64,000 nucleotides of DNA from Balneola sp. (GCA_028284195.1 JANQSE010000002.1:372001-436000), one strand, 5' to 3'; positions 1-8,585 are shown, counted from the first letter of the stretch. Translations and numbers: made by a program. The notes: generated by a model not told the origin, from the letters alone.

Positions 1-186
1 GAATCTAAAATTGAGGAAAGTGCAGGAGCTTTATTAGATAAAGTTGAACGAGAGGACGAGTTCGTAGTTGAAAATGTTCATAAAGGACTAAAATCCAGCT
101 ACTACACTACAGGGAGATTTTCGCCAAAAAGGGAAAAAGAAATTTATCATTTCCATAGATTATTGGCCGAGTTTTTGAATGAATGA
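1..186 (+). CDS. Rieske-type ring-hydroxylating oxygenase alpha subunit, C-terminal 61 residues
   Basis: Partial gene cut by the window start; frame 1 is open from base 1 to a TGA at 184-186. The visible tail contains EREDEFVVENVHKGLKSSYY followed by TTGRFSPKREKEIYHFHR. From memory this matches the C-terminal end of Rieske [2Fe-2S]/non-heme iron oxygenases (choline monooxygenase / phenylpropionate dioxygenase large-subunit type), where a 'D..l.e.vq.Gl.s..y..GrfS..rE..v.hFh.ll' pattern is usual. The Rieske centre and iron ligands would lie upstream, outside the window, so the substrate cannot be judged. The alternative is an unrelated protein with a chance match. Identification is from this tail only. 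Confidence 0.6.
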   Translation, partial: ESKIEESAGALLDKVEREDEFVVENVHKGLKSSYYTTGRFSPKREKEIYHFHRLLAEFLNE

Positions 187-263
187 AACAGAGTTTTTAA
201 CGCGCTAGACCCGATCATTTTTATGAAATATCGTATCTTTATCTCAATTCAAAAAAAGATTTC

Positions 264-593
264 ATGCCAAAGAAAGAAATTACGATCACTGTAGAACTTG
301 ATAACGAAAATATTCCTTCAAACATAATCTGGAATGCGACTGACCTTCATGGAATAGACAAAGCACAGTGCAGAGCTATGTTGTTATCCCTTTGGGATTA
401 TGAAGCAAAGGATACTTTGAAATTGGATCTTTGGACCCGCGATATGACGGTAGATGAAATGAAGATTTTTTTCCATCAAACTCTGGTTACAATGACAGAC
501 ACTTTACAAAGAGCTACTAATGATGAACGTATCTCAGGAGATATGATGGATTTCTGTGATTACTTTGCAGAAAAAATGGAAATCAAAAAATAA
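264..593 (+). CDS. gldC: Gliding motility protein GldC
   Basis: A 109-residue protein with no signal peptide or membrane segment. The central DLWTRDMTVDEMKIFFHQTL, then RATNDERI and the ending FCDYFAEKME, match the GldC family well, and the length is that of the family (about 110 aa). In Flavobacterium, GldC is a small protein needed for efficient gliding; its biochemical role is not settled. Gliding genes are linked to the type IX secretion system, and a protein with a T9SS sorting tail occurs in this window at 33800-38284. It follows the Rieske oxygenase tail by 77 bp and is followed by a long gene-free stretch, so it is probably transcribed alone. The start is the first ATG of the frame, and the family begins at this point. 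Confidence 0.88.
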   Translation: MPKKEITITVELDNENIPSNIIWNATDLHGIDKAQCRAMLLSLWDYEAKDTLKLDLWTRDMTVDEMKIFFHQTLVTMTDTLQRATNDERISGDMMDFCDYFAEKMEIKK

Positions 594-1166
594 TTTTCCC
601 GGCTCTTAACGAAGGGGGAGGTTCTTTATAATAATTCTCAGCCAAATTAAAAAATCATCCAGAAGGAGCGGGAGCGACTGATGGATCCACATAATTCTGA
701 TCCAGCTCGCTTCTTGATTGGGCAGGCTCATCACTCCATCAACTTCGTTGATTCCGTTCTGAGTGACTCACCTTGTCATTCTGAATCTCACTCGACCGCT
801 GTCGGGACGGGGGGTCCCCTCTGCAAGAGAGGAATAAAAAAGCAATTACATGAGAAAGGTGCCTGGGAGTGAGTAAAGAGAGGTTAATACATCAAAAACA
901 AAATCCTGCCAATCCTGGGAATCCGCATATAATCCCGGTAAAACGGGAGCAAGAAATGAAATACAGAGAAACTACCCATTAGCTATGTGGGACTAAAATC
1001 CCATACTTGCGTACAATCTTTATACTATTTCGTGCATAAACAATCTTGCCTCCCGAAGGGATGACTGTGGCAGGTCCCGCCAATACCAGATGCCAAATGG
1101 ACCGGAGTACCCTTAGCGGGCAAATGCAGTACCTCGAATTAAATAAATGATGACCTCCTACCAGAT
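594..1166. other. 573-bp gene-free stretch with several short palindromes
   Basis: No convincing gene is seen between gldC and the aquaporin. The stretch holds short inverted repeats: GTGACTCAC at about 762-770, GGGAC-n5-GTCCC near 802-816, and TGGGA-n6-TCCCA near 988-1003. The phrase GTCATTCTGAATCT near 776-789 resembles the start of dispersed intergenic repeats common in this group; related hairpin-rich elements occur at 17961 and 55451. A 63-codon open frame at 681-872 crosses these repeats and looks like chance. I infer decayed repeat DNA, but no flanking duplication or transposase is visible. Confidence 0.4.
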
Positions 1167-1784
1167 CTATTCTTCGCTATCTACAAACTTATAAACATAA
1201 GCAGCTAAAACGCCAGCGATGATACTTGCTGTAAGGTAAATCCAAAGATTTGCCCATGAGAATAAACCTGCAACACTAACTCCAATGGCTACGGCTGGGT
1301 TAAAAGCACCTCCAGAGATCCCTCCAAGAGTGAAAGCTAATCCGGTAACCGTAAACCCGATGGCAAGGCCAAAATAGCTGTTACCCTCAGATTTTTTGGA
1401 TGTTGCCACATTCAGAATAACAAATACCAGCGCAAATGTTCCCAGAAATTCAGCAAGCATTGCTGACCAAAGATCAACCTCAAGACCGCTTCCTGGTTCA
1501 GTACCAAGCATAAAGTTTGCAATTAATGCTGCTAAAGAAGCACCAATCAATTGCGCTATTATGTAGCCAGGTATGTCTTTTACTTCACAAACACCTCGTA
1601 ACCATGCAGCGATAGTAACTGCAGGATTATAATGAGCTCCTGAAATTGGTCCGCCTGCATAAACCATTACCATAAGAATGGAGCCAATCGCTAAAGGTGC
1701 CAGGGCTCCTGCTTTTGCCACGGCAACGACAATGCCCAGCACTAGGAAAAATGTTCCTATGAATTCAACTGTGTATTTTTTCAT
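1167..1784 (-). CDS. MIP-family aquaporin / glycerol channel
   Basis: A 205-residue polytopic inner-membrane channel for water or small neutral solutes. Both hallmark half-helix motifs are present: SGAHYNPAVT (about residue 50) and GGAFNPAVA (about residue 160), each with the NPA triad, separated as expected for the two halves of the six-helix fold. The length is short but within the range of bacterial aquaporins (AqpZ about 230 aa). Whether it passes only water or also glycerol cannot be decided: the residue two after the second NPA is Ala rather than the Arg usual in the selectivity filter, which is unusual and needs alignment. It is transcribed away from gldC and 42 bp downstream of nth, so co-transcription with nth is possible. 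Confidence 0.88.
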   Translation of the reverse strand: MKKYTVEFIGTFFLVLGIVVAVAKAGALAPLAIGSILMVMVYAGGPISGAHYNPAVTIAAWLRGVCEVKDIPGYIIAQLIGASLAALIANFMLGTEPGSGLEVDLWSAMLAEFLGTFALVFVILNVATSKKSEGNSYFGLAIGFTVTGLAFTLGGISGGAFNPAVAIGVSVAGLFSWANLWIYLTASIIAGVLAAYVYKFVDSEE

Positions 1785-1826
1785 CTATCTACGTAATTGT
1801 TAGTATTGTTGAGCAGAATATGCTGA

Positions 1827-2513
1827 TTATTTAGATTCTTTTTCACGCATCTTTTGACATTCACAGTATTTACCATATTTAATGCATAAAGGGTGATCGG
1901 GAGGGGAAGAGATTCGAGCCTTGCAAGGCCCACGGCCATGATGTATCATCAGGTGAGAAAGGTCGGTCCAGTTTTCCCGAGGAAAAAGACCCATTAAATC
2001 CCGTTCAATTTTATCCGTATTGGATGAATGTTTGGTAAGCCCGAATCTGTTAGAGAACCGTTTTACATGGGTATCTACCACTACGCCTTCATTAATCCCA
2101 AAAGCATTTCCGAGAACTACATTGGCGGTTTTTCTTGCCGCACCTCTTAGTTTCAATAAATCATCCATAGTGTTGGGGACTTTCCCACCAAATTCTTCCG
2201 TTAATATTCTGGAGGTTTCTTTCAGTGACTTAGCTTTATTGCGGAAGAAGCCCGTTGTTCTAACCAGTTCTTCTAATTCTTCGAGAGGGGCTTCCGCCAT
2301 CAGTTCCGGAGTGGGGTATGTTTCAAAAAGCTTTGGAGTGACTTTGTTTACTCTGACATCGGTGCATTGAGCACTCAAGATGGTAGCTATCAATAACTCA
2401 AAAGGATTCCGATGATCCAGTTCGCACTCTGGATTTGGATAATGAATATAGAGTTCTTTTAAGATATCGGCTGCCCGTTCTTTTTGGGCTTTTGTTTTTT
2501 TGGGGAACTTCAT
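1827..2513 (-). CDS. nth: Endonuclease III-like DNA glycosylase/AP lyase with atypical FeS loop
   Basis: Base-excision-repair enzyme that removes oxidised pyrimidines and cleaves abasic sites; 228 aa, close to E. coli Nth (211). Visible are NPFELLIATILSAQCTDVRVNKV (N-terminal helices), the helix-hairpin-helix with catalytic Lys in LRGAARKTANVVLG, and the catalytic Asp in VVVDTHVKR. Two departures stand out. The hairpin reads RGAAR where LPGVGRKTA is usual. The C-terminal cysteines are spaced C-x12-C-x6-C-x-C (CKAR...PLCIKYGKYCEC) rather than C-x6-C-x2-C-x5-C, so the [4Fe-4S] loop is either remodelled or non-standard. Fold and active site are clear; cluster binding is uncertain. It lies upstream of the aquaporin on the same strand. 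Confidence 0.88.
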   Translation of the reverse strand: MKFPKKTKAQKERAADILKELYIHYPNPECELDHRNPFELLIATILSAQCTDVRVNKVTPKLFETYPTPELMAEAPLEELEELVRTTGFFRNKAKSLKETSRILTEEFGGKVPNTMDDLLKLRGAARKTANVVLGNAFGINEGVVVDTHVKRFSNRFGLTKHSSNTDKIERDLMGLFPRENWTDLSHLMIHHGRGPCKARISSPPDHPLCIKYGKYCECQKMREKESK

Positions 2514-2657
2514 GTATGTACTATTAATCTATACTTTCAAAAAAAAATCATAAATAAGATTGGCATTAAGTTGATATGTCATCTCTAAACTAATCTTAAA
2601 TAAAGTATATACAGCATTTGGAAATAGAATAAAAGAGCAACGAAAAAGCAAACAAAG

Positions 2658-3146
2658 TTACTGAACGGCAATCAGTGTTATATCAAAAATTAAAATTGAG
2701 TTTGCTGGAATAGTATCAGTTGATCGGCTGCCAAAAGCATAACCAGATGGGATATATAAAGTTATTGATCCTCCGGGTCCTATCTTAGGTATCCCAATCT
2801 GCCATCCAACTATGAGGTTTGAAAGCGCAAATGGTACCGCTATTTCGCTGGAATCAAAAACTTCGCCTGTTGCTAATAATCTGCCTTCATAAGTAACGAG
2901 AATATCGCTGCATAAATTAGCTCTTACATCACTTCCTCTCCTATCAATTACATACCTTAGTCCTGTTTCATCTGTTTCAGCAGCTATGCTTATTTCCGCA
3001 AGATGAGCATCTATTGTATCTAGATCTTGTTGAAATCTTTCTTGATTTACATTTAGGTTTGCTTCCAGTTCACATTTTGGATCTCGAAGACAACCTGCTG
3101 TGGATATAAATAATACAAGCAGTATAAAAAGTGAGATTAATTTCAT
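2658..3146 (-). CDS. FKBP-type peptidyl-prolyl isomerase lipoprotein
   Basis: A 162-residue exported protein. The N-terminus is a hydrophobic signal ending in a lipobox (STAGC, Cys at about residue 19), so it should be lipid-anchored in the envelope. The C-terminal ~90 residues carry the FKBP fold signature: VTYEGRLLATGEVFDSS, then FALSNLIVGWQIGIPKIGPG, SITLYIPSGYAFGSRS and a final IPANSILIFDITLIAV. These align with the standard VxYxGxLxDGxxFDSS, viGW.egl..m..Gek..l.iPs..aYG and IP.n..L.F.veL blocks. The linker (residues 20-70) is rich in helix-forming and acidic residues. Proline isomerase/chaperone activity on periplasmic proteins is inferred from the family. It is downstream of pntB with a 22-bp gap, so it may be read from the pnt operon. 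Confidence 0.85.
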   Translation of the reverse strand: MKLISLFILLVLFISTAGCLRDPKCELEANLNVNQERFQQDLDTIDAHLAEISIAAETDETGLRYVIDRRGSDVRANLCSDILVTYEGRLLATGEVFDSSEIAVPFALSNLIVGWQIGIPKIGPGGSITLYIPSGYAFGSRSTDTIPANSILIFDITLIAVQ

Positions 3147-3168
3147 TTAATTAAGTTTTAATGTTAGT

Positions 3169-4584
3169 TCAAATATCATTTAATGCTTCATTCAACGCCT
3201 GTAAGCTTTTTTTAGCATCTCCGAAAAACATTTGATTCTTTTCCTCATAGAAGAGAGGGTTATCAATTCCGGCGTAGCCAAAACTTAAGCTTCTTTTAAA
3301 GACTACCGTTCGTTTGGCTTCATCTACATTTAGAATAGGCATACCATAAATAGGGCTTGCCGGCGAGGTTTTTGCCATTGGATTTACCACATCATTTGCA
3401 CCAATAATTAGTACAACATCTGTGGTTGCAAACTCGGGATTGATCTGATCCATGTCATAAAGTAAATCGTAAGGTACGTCTGCTTCAGCGAGTAACACAT
3501 TCATATGTCCTGGCATGCGTCCTGCAACAGGGTGAATTCCATATTTAACCTGTACGCCTCGCTCTTCAAGTTTGGTTGCTACTTCTTTGATGATATGTTG
3601 AGCTTGTGCTACAGCCAACCCATATCCGGGTACAATTACAACTTTAGATGCATAAGCAATTTGAATGGCAAGATCATCTGCTGAAGTCTCCCGCACTGTT
3701 TTATCACCATCATTAGAATTAGAACCTTCACCTGTTACAGCAAAACTTCCAAAGATCACATTTGTAAGCGAACGGTTCATTGCTTTGCACATGATTTGGG
3801 TAAGAATTAATCCCGCTGCGCCAACTAATGCTCCAGAAACAATGAGCAGATTATTGCTTAATACAAATCCAGCCATAGAAGCTGCAATTCCTGAATATGA
3901 ATTCAACAGTGATATAACCACGGGCATGTCAGCTCCGCCAATTGGTATTACTGAAGTGATTCCAATCAAAAGTGATAATCCAAGGATTACCCAGAAAATA
4001 GTTTGGTTGGATGGGTCGAAGGTGAAAATGCCAATCAGAACTAACACGCTAATCATCGAACCAATGTTGAACACATTTAAGCCAGGGAAAGTAATGGCAT
4101 TTCCTGAAATGAACCCTTTCAACTTTCCAAAAGCAATAAAACTACCTGTAAGGGTAAGTGCACCAATAAAAATACTGAGCCCTGTAGTGATTAAACCGGT
4201 TGTATCCAGAAGGGAAGGATCGCTCGATTTTGAAAGCTCTCCCCATGCAACCAAGGCAGAAGCTCCACCTCCAAAGCCATTAAAGACTGCAACCAGTTCG
4301 GGCATGGCAGTCATGGCAACCTTTTTAGCAAGTACAGCACCAATAATACATCCAACCAATACTCCCGCAATAATCCATTCAAAAGAAATGATCTGTCGAT
4401 CAAAAAGAGTAACTACAATTCCAATCAGCATTCCAATTGCAGCAAGCTGGTTTCCTTTTCTTGCTGTTGCAGGGGAGCCCAGCAACTTCAGACCACGGAT
4501 AAAAAAAGCCGTTGCAACCAGGTAGATTAACTGGATTGTATCGGGGAGATAAGCTAAAATTTGTTCAGGCAGGAACTGACTCAC
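3169..4584 (-). CDS. pntB: NAD(P) transhydrogenase subunit beta
   Basis: A 471-residue membrane subunit that binds NADP(H) and, with the alpha subunits, couples hydride transfer from NADH to NADP+ to proton entry. The N-terminal ~270 residues are a set of hydrophobic helices (FNGFGGGASALVAWGEL, ISGNAITFPGLNVFNIGSM). The C-terminal domain III has VVIVPGYGLAVAQAQH, KYGIHPVAGRMPGHMNVLLA, VVLIIGANDVVNP and NPLFYEEKNQMFFGDAKKS, all family signatures for NADP binding. The start codon is GTG (bases 4584-4582 read in reverse) and overlaps the pntA2 stop by four bases, indicating translational coupling. Length agrees with E. coli PntB (462). It ends the three-gene pnt operon. Confidence 0.95.
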   Translation of the reverse strand: MSQFLPEQILAYLPDTIQLIYLVATAFFIRGLKLLGSPATARKGNQLAAIGMLIGIVVTLFDRQIISFEWIIAGVLVGCIIGAVLAKKVAMTAMPELVAVFNGFGGGASALVAWGELSKSSDPSLLDTTGLITTGLSIFIGALTLTGSFIAFGKLKGFISGNAITFPGLNVFNIGSMISVLVLIGIFTFDPSNQTIFWVILGLSLLIGITSVIPIGGADMPVVISLLNSYSGIAASMAGFVLSNNLLIVSGALVGAAGLILTQIMCKAMNRSLTNVIFGSFAVTGEGSNSNDGDKTVRETSADDLAIQIAYASKVVIVPGYGLAVAQAQHIIKEVATKLEERGVQVKYGIHPVAGRMPGHMNVLLAEADVPYDLLYDMDQINPEFATTDVVLIIGANDVVNPMAKTSPASPIYGMPILNVDEAKRTVVFKRSLSFGYAGIDNPLFYEEKNQMFFGDAKKSLQALNEALNDI

Positions 4585-4871
4585 TTGTCATCCTCCTTTT
4601 TCTTGAACATTTCGAGCATGCGGTCGGTGACCATAAATCCACCCACCACATTGATGGTGGCAAAAATGATCGCAGAAATTCCAAGAATTTGTGTAATCAA
4701 ACCTCCGTCAGTTCCAGATATGATCAATGCACCAACAATGGTAATACCGGAGATTGCATTAGCTCCACTCATTAAAGGAGTGTGCAGGGTAGGTGGTACT
4801 TTTGAGATTAGTTCAAACCCGATAAAACAGGCGAGAACAAATATGAAAAGAGAAAAAATTAGTGCCGACAT
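4581..4871 (-). CDS. pntA2: NAD(P) transhydrogenase subunit alpha part 2 (membrane part)
   Basis: A 96-residue membrane protein with three or four hydrophobic helices; it corresponds to the C-terminal membrane part of E. coli PntA, split into a separate gene here as in many bacteria. Signature stretch: GFELISKVPPTLHTPLMSG followed by ANAISGITIVGAL. A longer reading from an ATG at 4907 would add MKLFLPCLNRID, but that overlaps pntA1. The ATG at 4871 starts the usual hydrophobic N-terminus (MSALIFSLFIFVLACFIGF) one base after the pntA1 stop (TGA-t-ATG), so I chose it. Its stop overlaps the pntB GTG start. It forms part of the proton channel. Confidence 0.93.
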   Translation of the reverse strand: MSALIFSLFIFVLACFIGFELISKVPPTLHTPLMSGANAISGITIVGALIISGTDGGLITQILGISAIIFATINVVGGFMVTDRMLEMFKKKEDDK

Positions 4872-4872
4872 A

Positions 4873-5997
4873 TCAATTCGATTTAAGCATGGGAGAAATA
4901 ATTTCACCTTGATGGGTGATGGTAGTATTTAAAATAATTTCATCTTCAAAGTCGAAATCGAGTTCACCTTCTTTAATGAGTAAGTTCAATAATGCAAGCA
5001 TATTTTTTGCATACAAAGTGCTCGCATCACTTGCTAGCTGACTGGGAAGATTTATTGGTCCAACAATTTTCACTCCGTTAACATTTTTTGTTGCTCCCAT
5101 TTCAGTAAGCTCACAGTTTCCGCCATTTTCAGCAGCAATATCTACAATTACAGATCCGGGTTTCATATCAGTGACCATTTCTTTTGTAATAAGAACAGGG
5201 GCTGGTTTTCCAGGAATCAAAGCTGTAGTAATAATAACATCTGACTTCTTTGTATGCTGATGGATTAACTCTCGTTGTTTGAGTTTATCGTCTTCCGTTA
5301 ACTCTTTAGCATAACCGCCTTTGGTTTCAGTTTCCTCTTCAGACAACTCCACTTCGATAAATTTAGCTCCTAAACTTTCTACTTGCTCTTTTACTGCCGG
5401 CCGCACATCAAATGCTTCAACAACAGCTCCTAGTTTTCGGCAGGTTGCAATTGCTTGTAATCCTGCAACTCCTGCACCTAGAATTAAAGCTTTAGAAGGA
5501 GGAATCGTGCCGGCAGCAGTCATCATCATTGGGAAATATTTATCCAGTTTATTTGCTGCGATCAGCGACGCTTTATACCCCGCAATCGAGCTCATGGAAG
5601 AAAGGGCATCCATATTTTGAGCTCTTGAAATTCGAGGGATTGCATCCATTCCCAGAGCAGAAATTTGTAGGTCCTGAAGTAATGAAACCAAGTTCGGATT
5701 TTGCAACGCCCAAATGAAACATACTAAAACAGCATTCTTTTTAAGGGATCTCAAATCTTCATGAGATGGAGTTTGGACAGTGAGCAGAATATCTGCAGTT
5801 GAAAGAAGTTCATTTTTAGAATCCAGAATTTTAGCACCTGCTTCTTCATAATGGGCATCAGGGAAATTGGAAGAAGCTCCAGCATTTTGCTCAATCCAAA
5901 CTTCAAAACCCTTTTTTATAAGTTGAGAAGCAGCATCCGGGCTTAAAGCAACTCGTCGCTCATGCTCTGCAGTTTCTTTGATAATGGCTATGACCAC
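4873..5997 (-). CDS. pntA: NAD(P) transhydrogenase subunit alpha part 1 (NAD-binding)
   Basis: A 374-residue soluble subunit, domain I of transhydrogenase, which binds NAD(H). It starts MVIAIIKETAEHERRVALSP, the standard alanine-dehydrogenase/PntA N-terminus, and has the Rossmann stretch LILGAGVAGLQAIATCRKLG followed by VVEAFDVRPAVKEQVESLGA. The hydride-exchange region ALIPGKPAPVLITKEMV and SVIVDIAAENGGNCELTE also match PntA. Alanine dehydrogenase is the main alternative, but the size, the neighbouring pntA2 and pntB and the RPAVKEQV loop favour PntA. First gene of the operon; 172 bp divergent from trxB. Both genes feed the NADPH/redox pool, which is a sensible pairing. Confidence 0.95.
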   Translation of the reverse strand: MVIAIIKETAEHERRVALSPDAASQLIKKGFEVWIEQNAGASSNFPDAHYEEAGAKILDSKNELLSTADILLTVQTPSHEDLRSLKKNAVLVCFIWALQNPNLVSLLQDLQISALGMDAIPRISRAQNMDALSSMSSIAGYKASLIAANKLDKYFPMMMTAAGTIPPSKALILGAGVAGLQAIATCRKLGAVVEAFDVRPAVKEQVESLGAKFIEVELSEEETETKGGYAKELTEDDKLKQRELIHQHTKKSDVIITTALIPGKPAPVLITKEMVTDMKPGSVIVDIAAENGGNCELTEMGATKNVNGVKIVGPINLPSQLASDASTLYAKNMLALLNLLIKEGELDFDFEDEIILNTTITHQGEIISPMLKSN

Positions 5998-6169
5998 CTT
6001 TCCTCCATTAGTTGGTTGAAGATAACATAGTGAAATACAAGGTCAGGAAAAATATAGATTGGTTGTTTTTAGTTAGTGAAAAGCTATACCCGTGATAGAA
6101 ACATTCGAGCAATTCGCTGATTGAATTTTTGTACTTTTACAGCGTTCAAAAATTTAGAAGCACATAATT

Positions 6170-7147
6170 ATGGAAGACATCACAGGTAAAACATTCAATG
6201 TAGTAATAATAGGAAGTGGCCCGGCAGGGTTCACAGCGGCTCTTTATGCAGCACGGGCTGATCTGAATCCAATTATTTTTGAAGGCCCCGAGCCCGGCGG
6301 CCAGTTAATGACGACTACTGACGTAGAAAATTTCCCCGGCTATCCTGATGGGGTTATGGGCCCACAAATGATGCAGGATTTTCGCGAGCAGGCTACAAAG
6401 TTTGGGGCAGATTGCAGGTACGGATATGTTACAGATATCGATTTCGGATCGATGCCCTATAAGATGACTATTGATGAGAAAACTGAAATAAAAGCCCATA
6501 CTATTATTATTTCTACCGGAGCTTCTGCTATGTGGCTGGGGCTGGAAAGTGAAACCCGATTACGCGGCAAAGGAGTTTCTGCTTGTGCTACTTGTGATGG
6601 AGCTTTTTTCCGCGATCAGCATGTGGTAATTGTAGGCGGTGGTGATACAGCAATGGAAGAGGCTACTTTCCTTACAAAGTTTGCAAGTAAAGTAACGGTA
6701 ATTCACAGGAGAGACGAACTGCGTGCATCAAAAGCAATGCAAAACAGAGCTTTTGAAAATGAGAAAATCGAGTTTATGTGGGATAGCGAGATTGCTGAAG
6801 TACTTGGCGGTCAGGTAGTGGAAGGTGTGGATATCAAAAACAGAAAAACCGGAGAGATTACTACCCTTGAAGATGTAACCGGAGTATTTATCGCCATCGG
6901 GCATAAGCCTAATACTGATTTATTTAAAGGCGTACTTGCTATGGATGATGTAGGCTACATCCAAACCAAGGGTCAATCTACAAAAACAGATCTTCCGGGA
7001 ATCTTTGCCTGTGGTGATGCCATGGATTCATTCTACCGGCAGGCAGTAACAGCTGCAGGCACAGGTTGTAAAGCTGCACTGGATGCAGAACATTATCTAA
7101 GTAATGAGCTCAGTAAAGAAGCAATTGCTGAAGGGCATTTAGAGTAG
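6170..7147 (+). CDS. trxB: Thioredoxin-disulfide reductase
   Basis: FAD enzyme that uses NADPH to reduce thioredoxin; 325 aa, the normal size for bacterial TrxB. Visible: FAD-binding IGSGPAGFTAALYAARA (residues 14-30), the redox pair C139-A-T-C142 within ACATCDGAFF, the NADPH-binding VGGGDTAMEEATFLTKFA, and the final FAD contact GIFACGDAMD with RQAVTAAGTGCKAALDAE. It is cytoplasmic. Transcribed divergently from the transhydrogenase operon, which would supply its NADPH. Nothing is unusual apart from a short extra C-terminal tail (SKEAIAEGHLE). The start at the first ATG gives the usual distance to the FAD motif. Confidence 0.96.
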   Translation: MEDITGKTFNVVIIGSGPAGFTAALYAARADLNPIIFEGPEPGGQLMTTTDVENFPGYPDGVMGPQMMQDFREQATKFGADCRYGYVTDIDFGSMPYKMTIDEKTEIKAHTIIISTGASAMWLGLESETRLRGKGVSACATCDGAFFRDQHVVIVGGGDTAMEEATFLTKFASKVTVIHRRDELRASKAMQNRAFENEKIEFMWDSEIAEVLGGQVVEGVDIKNRKTGEITTLEDVTGVFIAIGHKPNTDLFKGVLAMDDVGYIQTKGQSTKTDLPGIFACGDAMDSFYRQAVTAAGTGCKAALDAEHYLSNELSKEAIAEGHLE

Positions 7148-7245
7148 TAAAGAAAAAGGATTTGAAAACGTCTATAATACAGGCGGATAAGGTGGCTCTA
7201 AAAACACAGGTTTTTAAACCATAACAATTAAAAGTAAAGGCATCT

Positions 7246-8061
7246 ATGCAGGCATTGCTACATGTACTTGAGCAAACACAAGTAATAGTAGCGGTTGTTG
7301 GGCTAATTCTATTGTTGTTATTTGAGCATGCTCATCCGTTTTTCGACTTTTTTAGGGATTCCAAAAAATCCCGTTGGATCCACTTTTTAAGAAATGCATC
7401 GTTAGGTTTAGTGAATGCCGCGGTTACCTCCGTGCTTTTTGTAGGAATTTGGTTGTGGGTTTCAAACTGGGCAAATACCAATAATTTTGGGATACTGAAT
7501 TGGCTTCAGCTTTCTTATTGGCCTCATTTGGTAGGCGCAGTTCTATTAATGGATACATGGACTTATTTCTGGCATGTAATAAATCATAAAATTCCCTTCT
7601 TTTGGCGGTTTCATCGGGTTCATCATTCCGATCCAAACATGGATGTAACAACAGCAAACAGATTTCACACGGGAGAGATTATTTTTTCGTCGATGCTGAG
7701 GACGATCGTTATTCTGTTTATCGGGTTACAGATTTGGGAACTCCTTGTGTATGAGATATTGCTTGTTATTGTGGTGCAGTTCCATCATGCAAATATCGGT
7801 TTGCCTGAAAAAGTGGACAAATTGTTACGAACGGTTATTGTAACTCCGGCTATGCACAAAGTACATCATTCCAGAGTTCAGTCAGAGACAGATTCAAACT
7901 ATAGTTCACTGTTTTCATTTTGGGATCGGATCTGTAAAACATTCAACCTCAATGACGATCCTCATTCCATCCGGCTTGGTTTGGATGATTTTGATTCCGA
8001 AGAAGATCAAAATGTGAAAGGACTGTTCCGGATGCCTTTTAAAAGCCCTGAAGAAAAATGA
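7246..8061 (+). CDS. Sterol desaturase / fatty acid hydroxylase family membrane protein
   Basis: A 271-residue polytopic membrane enzyme with the histidine clusters of the diiron fatty-acid-hydroxylase superfamily: HVINHK (about residue 109), WRFHRVHHSD (about 122), HHANIG, and MHKVHHSRVQSETDSNYSS (about 206). The clusters lie between four or so hydrophobic helices on the cytoplasmic side, as known for the family. Substrate (sterol, fatty acid, sphingolipid or carotenoid) cannot be told from sequence. The stop overlaps the start of the next gene by four bases (ATGA), so the two are translationally coupled and likely act on the same lipid. A similar gene occurs at 16995-17855 on the other strand. 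Confidence 0.85.
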   Translation: MQALLHVLEQTQVIVAVVGLILLLLFEHAHPFFDFFRDSKKSRWIHFLRNASLGLVNAAVTSVLFVGIWLWVSNWANTNNFGILNWLQLSYWPHLVGAVLLMDTWTYFWHVINHKIPFFWRFHRVHHSDPNMDVTTANRFHTGEIIFSSMLRTIVILFIGLQIWELLVYEILLVIVVQFHHANIGLPEKVDKLLRTVIVTPAMHKVHHSRVQSETDSNYSSLFSFWDRICKTFNLNDDPHSIRLGLDDFDSEEDQNVKGLFRMPFKSPEEK

Positions 8062-8510
8062 TTCTGAAAATTCCTCCTGCATTGGTATTTGCAGTAACGG
8101 CTTTTTTAATGTGGTGCATTTTTAAATATATGCCGTTCCAGGTTTTTGAATTTTCAGTTACCATGTGGATCCCAAAGTTGTTGGCTTTGACAGGTACGAT
8201 ACTTGGTGCATTAGGAGTTATTCAGTTTTCTTCAAGCAAAACTACCATCGATCCTCACACTCCTGAGAAAGTAACTTCACTTGTTAGTAATGGGGTTTAT
8301 CGGTTCAGCCGAAATCCGATGTATCTGGGTTTGTTGATGCTATTAATTGCTTTCGCTTTTTATTTAGGAACAGGGCTTTCATTTGTGATGATCCCGATAT
8401 TTATTTGGTACATGAATACGTACCAGATTAAACCGGAGGAAGAAATACTAATTCACATATTTGGGGATGAGTATAAAGAGTATCAGAAAAAAGTACGGCG
8501 TTGGATTTAA
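8058..8510 (+). CDS. Isoprenylcysteine carboxyl methyltransferase-like (ICMT/PEMT family) membrane protein
   Basis: A 150-residue membrane protein with three or four hydrophobic segments and the family signature GVYRFSRNPMYLGLLMLLIA (about residues 73-92) followed by KPEEEILIHIFGDEYKEYQK near the C-terminus. In ICMT and phospholipid N-methyltransferases these blocks bind S-adenosylmethionine. Many small bacterial members are annotated as methyltransferases without proven substrates, so the reaction is inferred. It overlaps the upstream hydroxylase gene by ATGA. Possible roles are methylation of an isoprenoid or lipid product of the hydroxylase. It ends 75 bp before the convergent DUF4342 gene. 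Confidence 0.8.
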   Translation: MILKIPPALVFAVTAFLMWCIFKYMPFQVFEFSVTMWIPKLLALTGTILGALGVIQFSSSKTTIDPHTPEKVTSLVSNGVYRFSRNPMYLGLLMLLIAFAFYLGTGLSFVMIPIFIWYMNTYQIKPEEEILIHIFGDEYKEYQKKVRRWI

Positions 8511-8585
8511 AATCGATTGGGATCAAAAGCCTGTATTATAGATTTACGATCCGATCATTTATTCCATTATCCACCAATAACTAAA

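Noticed and set aside
681-872. Open frame of 63 codons between gldC and the aquaporin
   Set aside because: It crosses several palindromes, its peptide has no recognisable pattern and is rich in His/Ser/Gly as expected from repeat DNA; no ribosome-binding or family support.
3665-4525. A 286-codon frame on the plus strand opposite pntB
   Set aside because: It lies wholly antisense to a clear pntB gene and has the Pro/Ser/Thr-rich, low-pattern content of a reverse-strand shadow.
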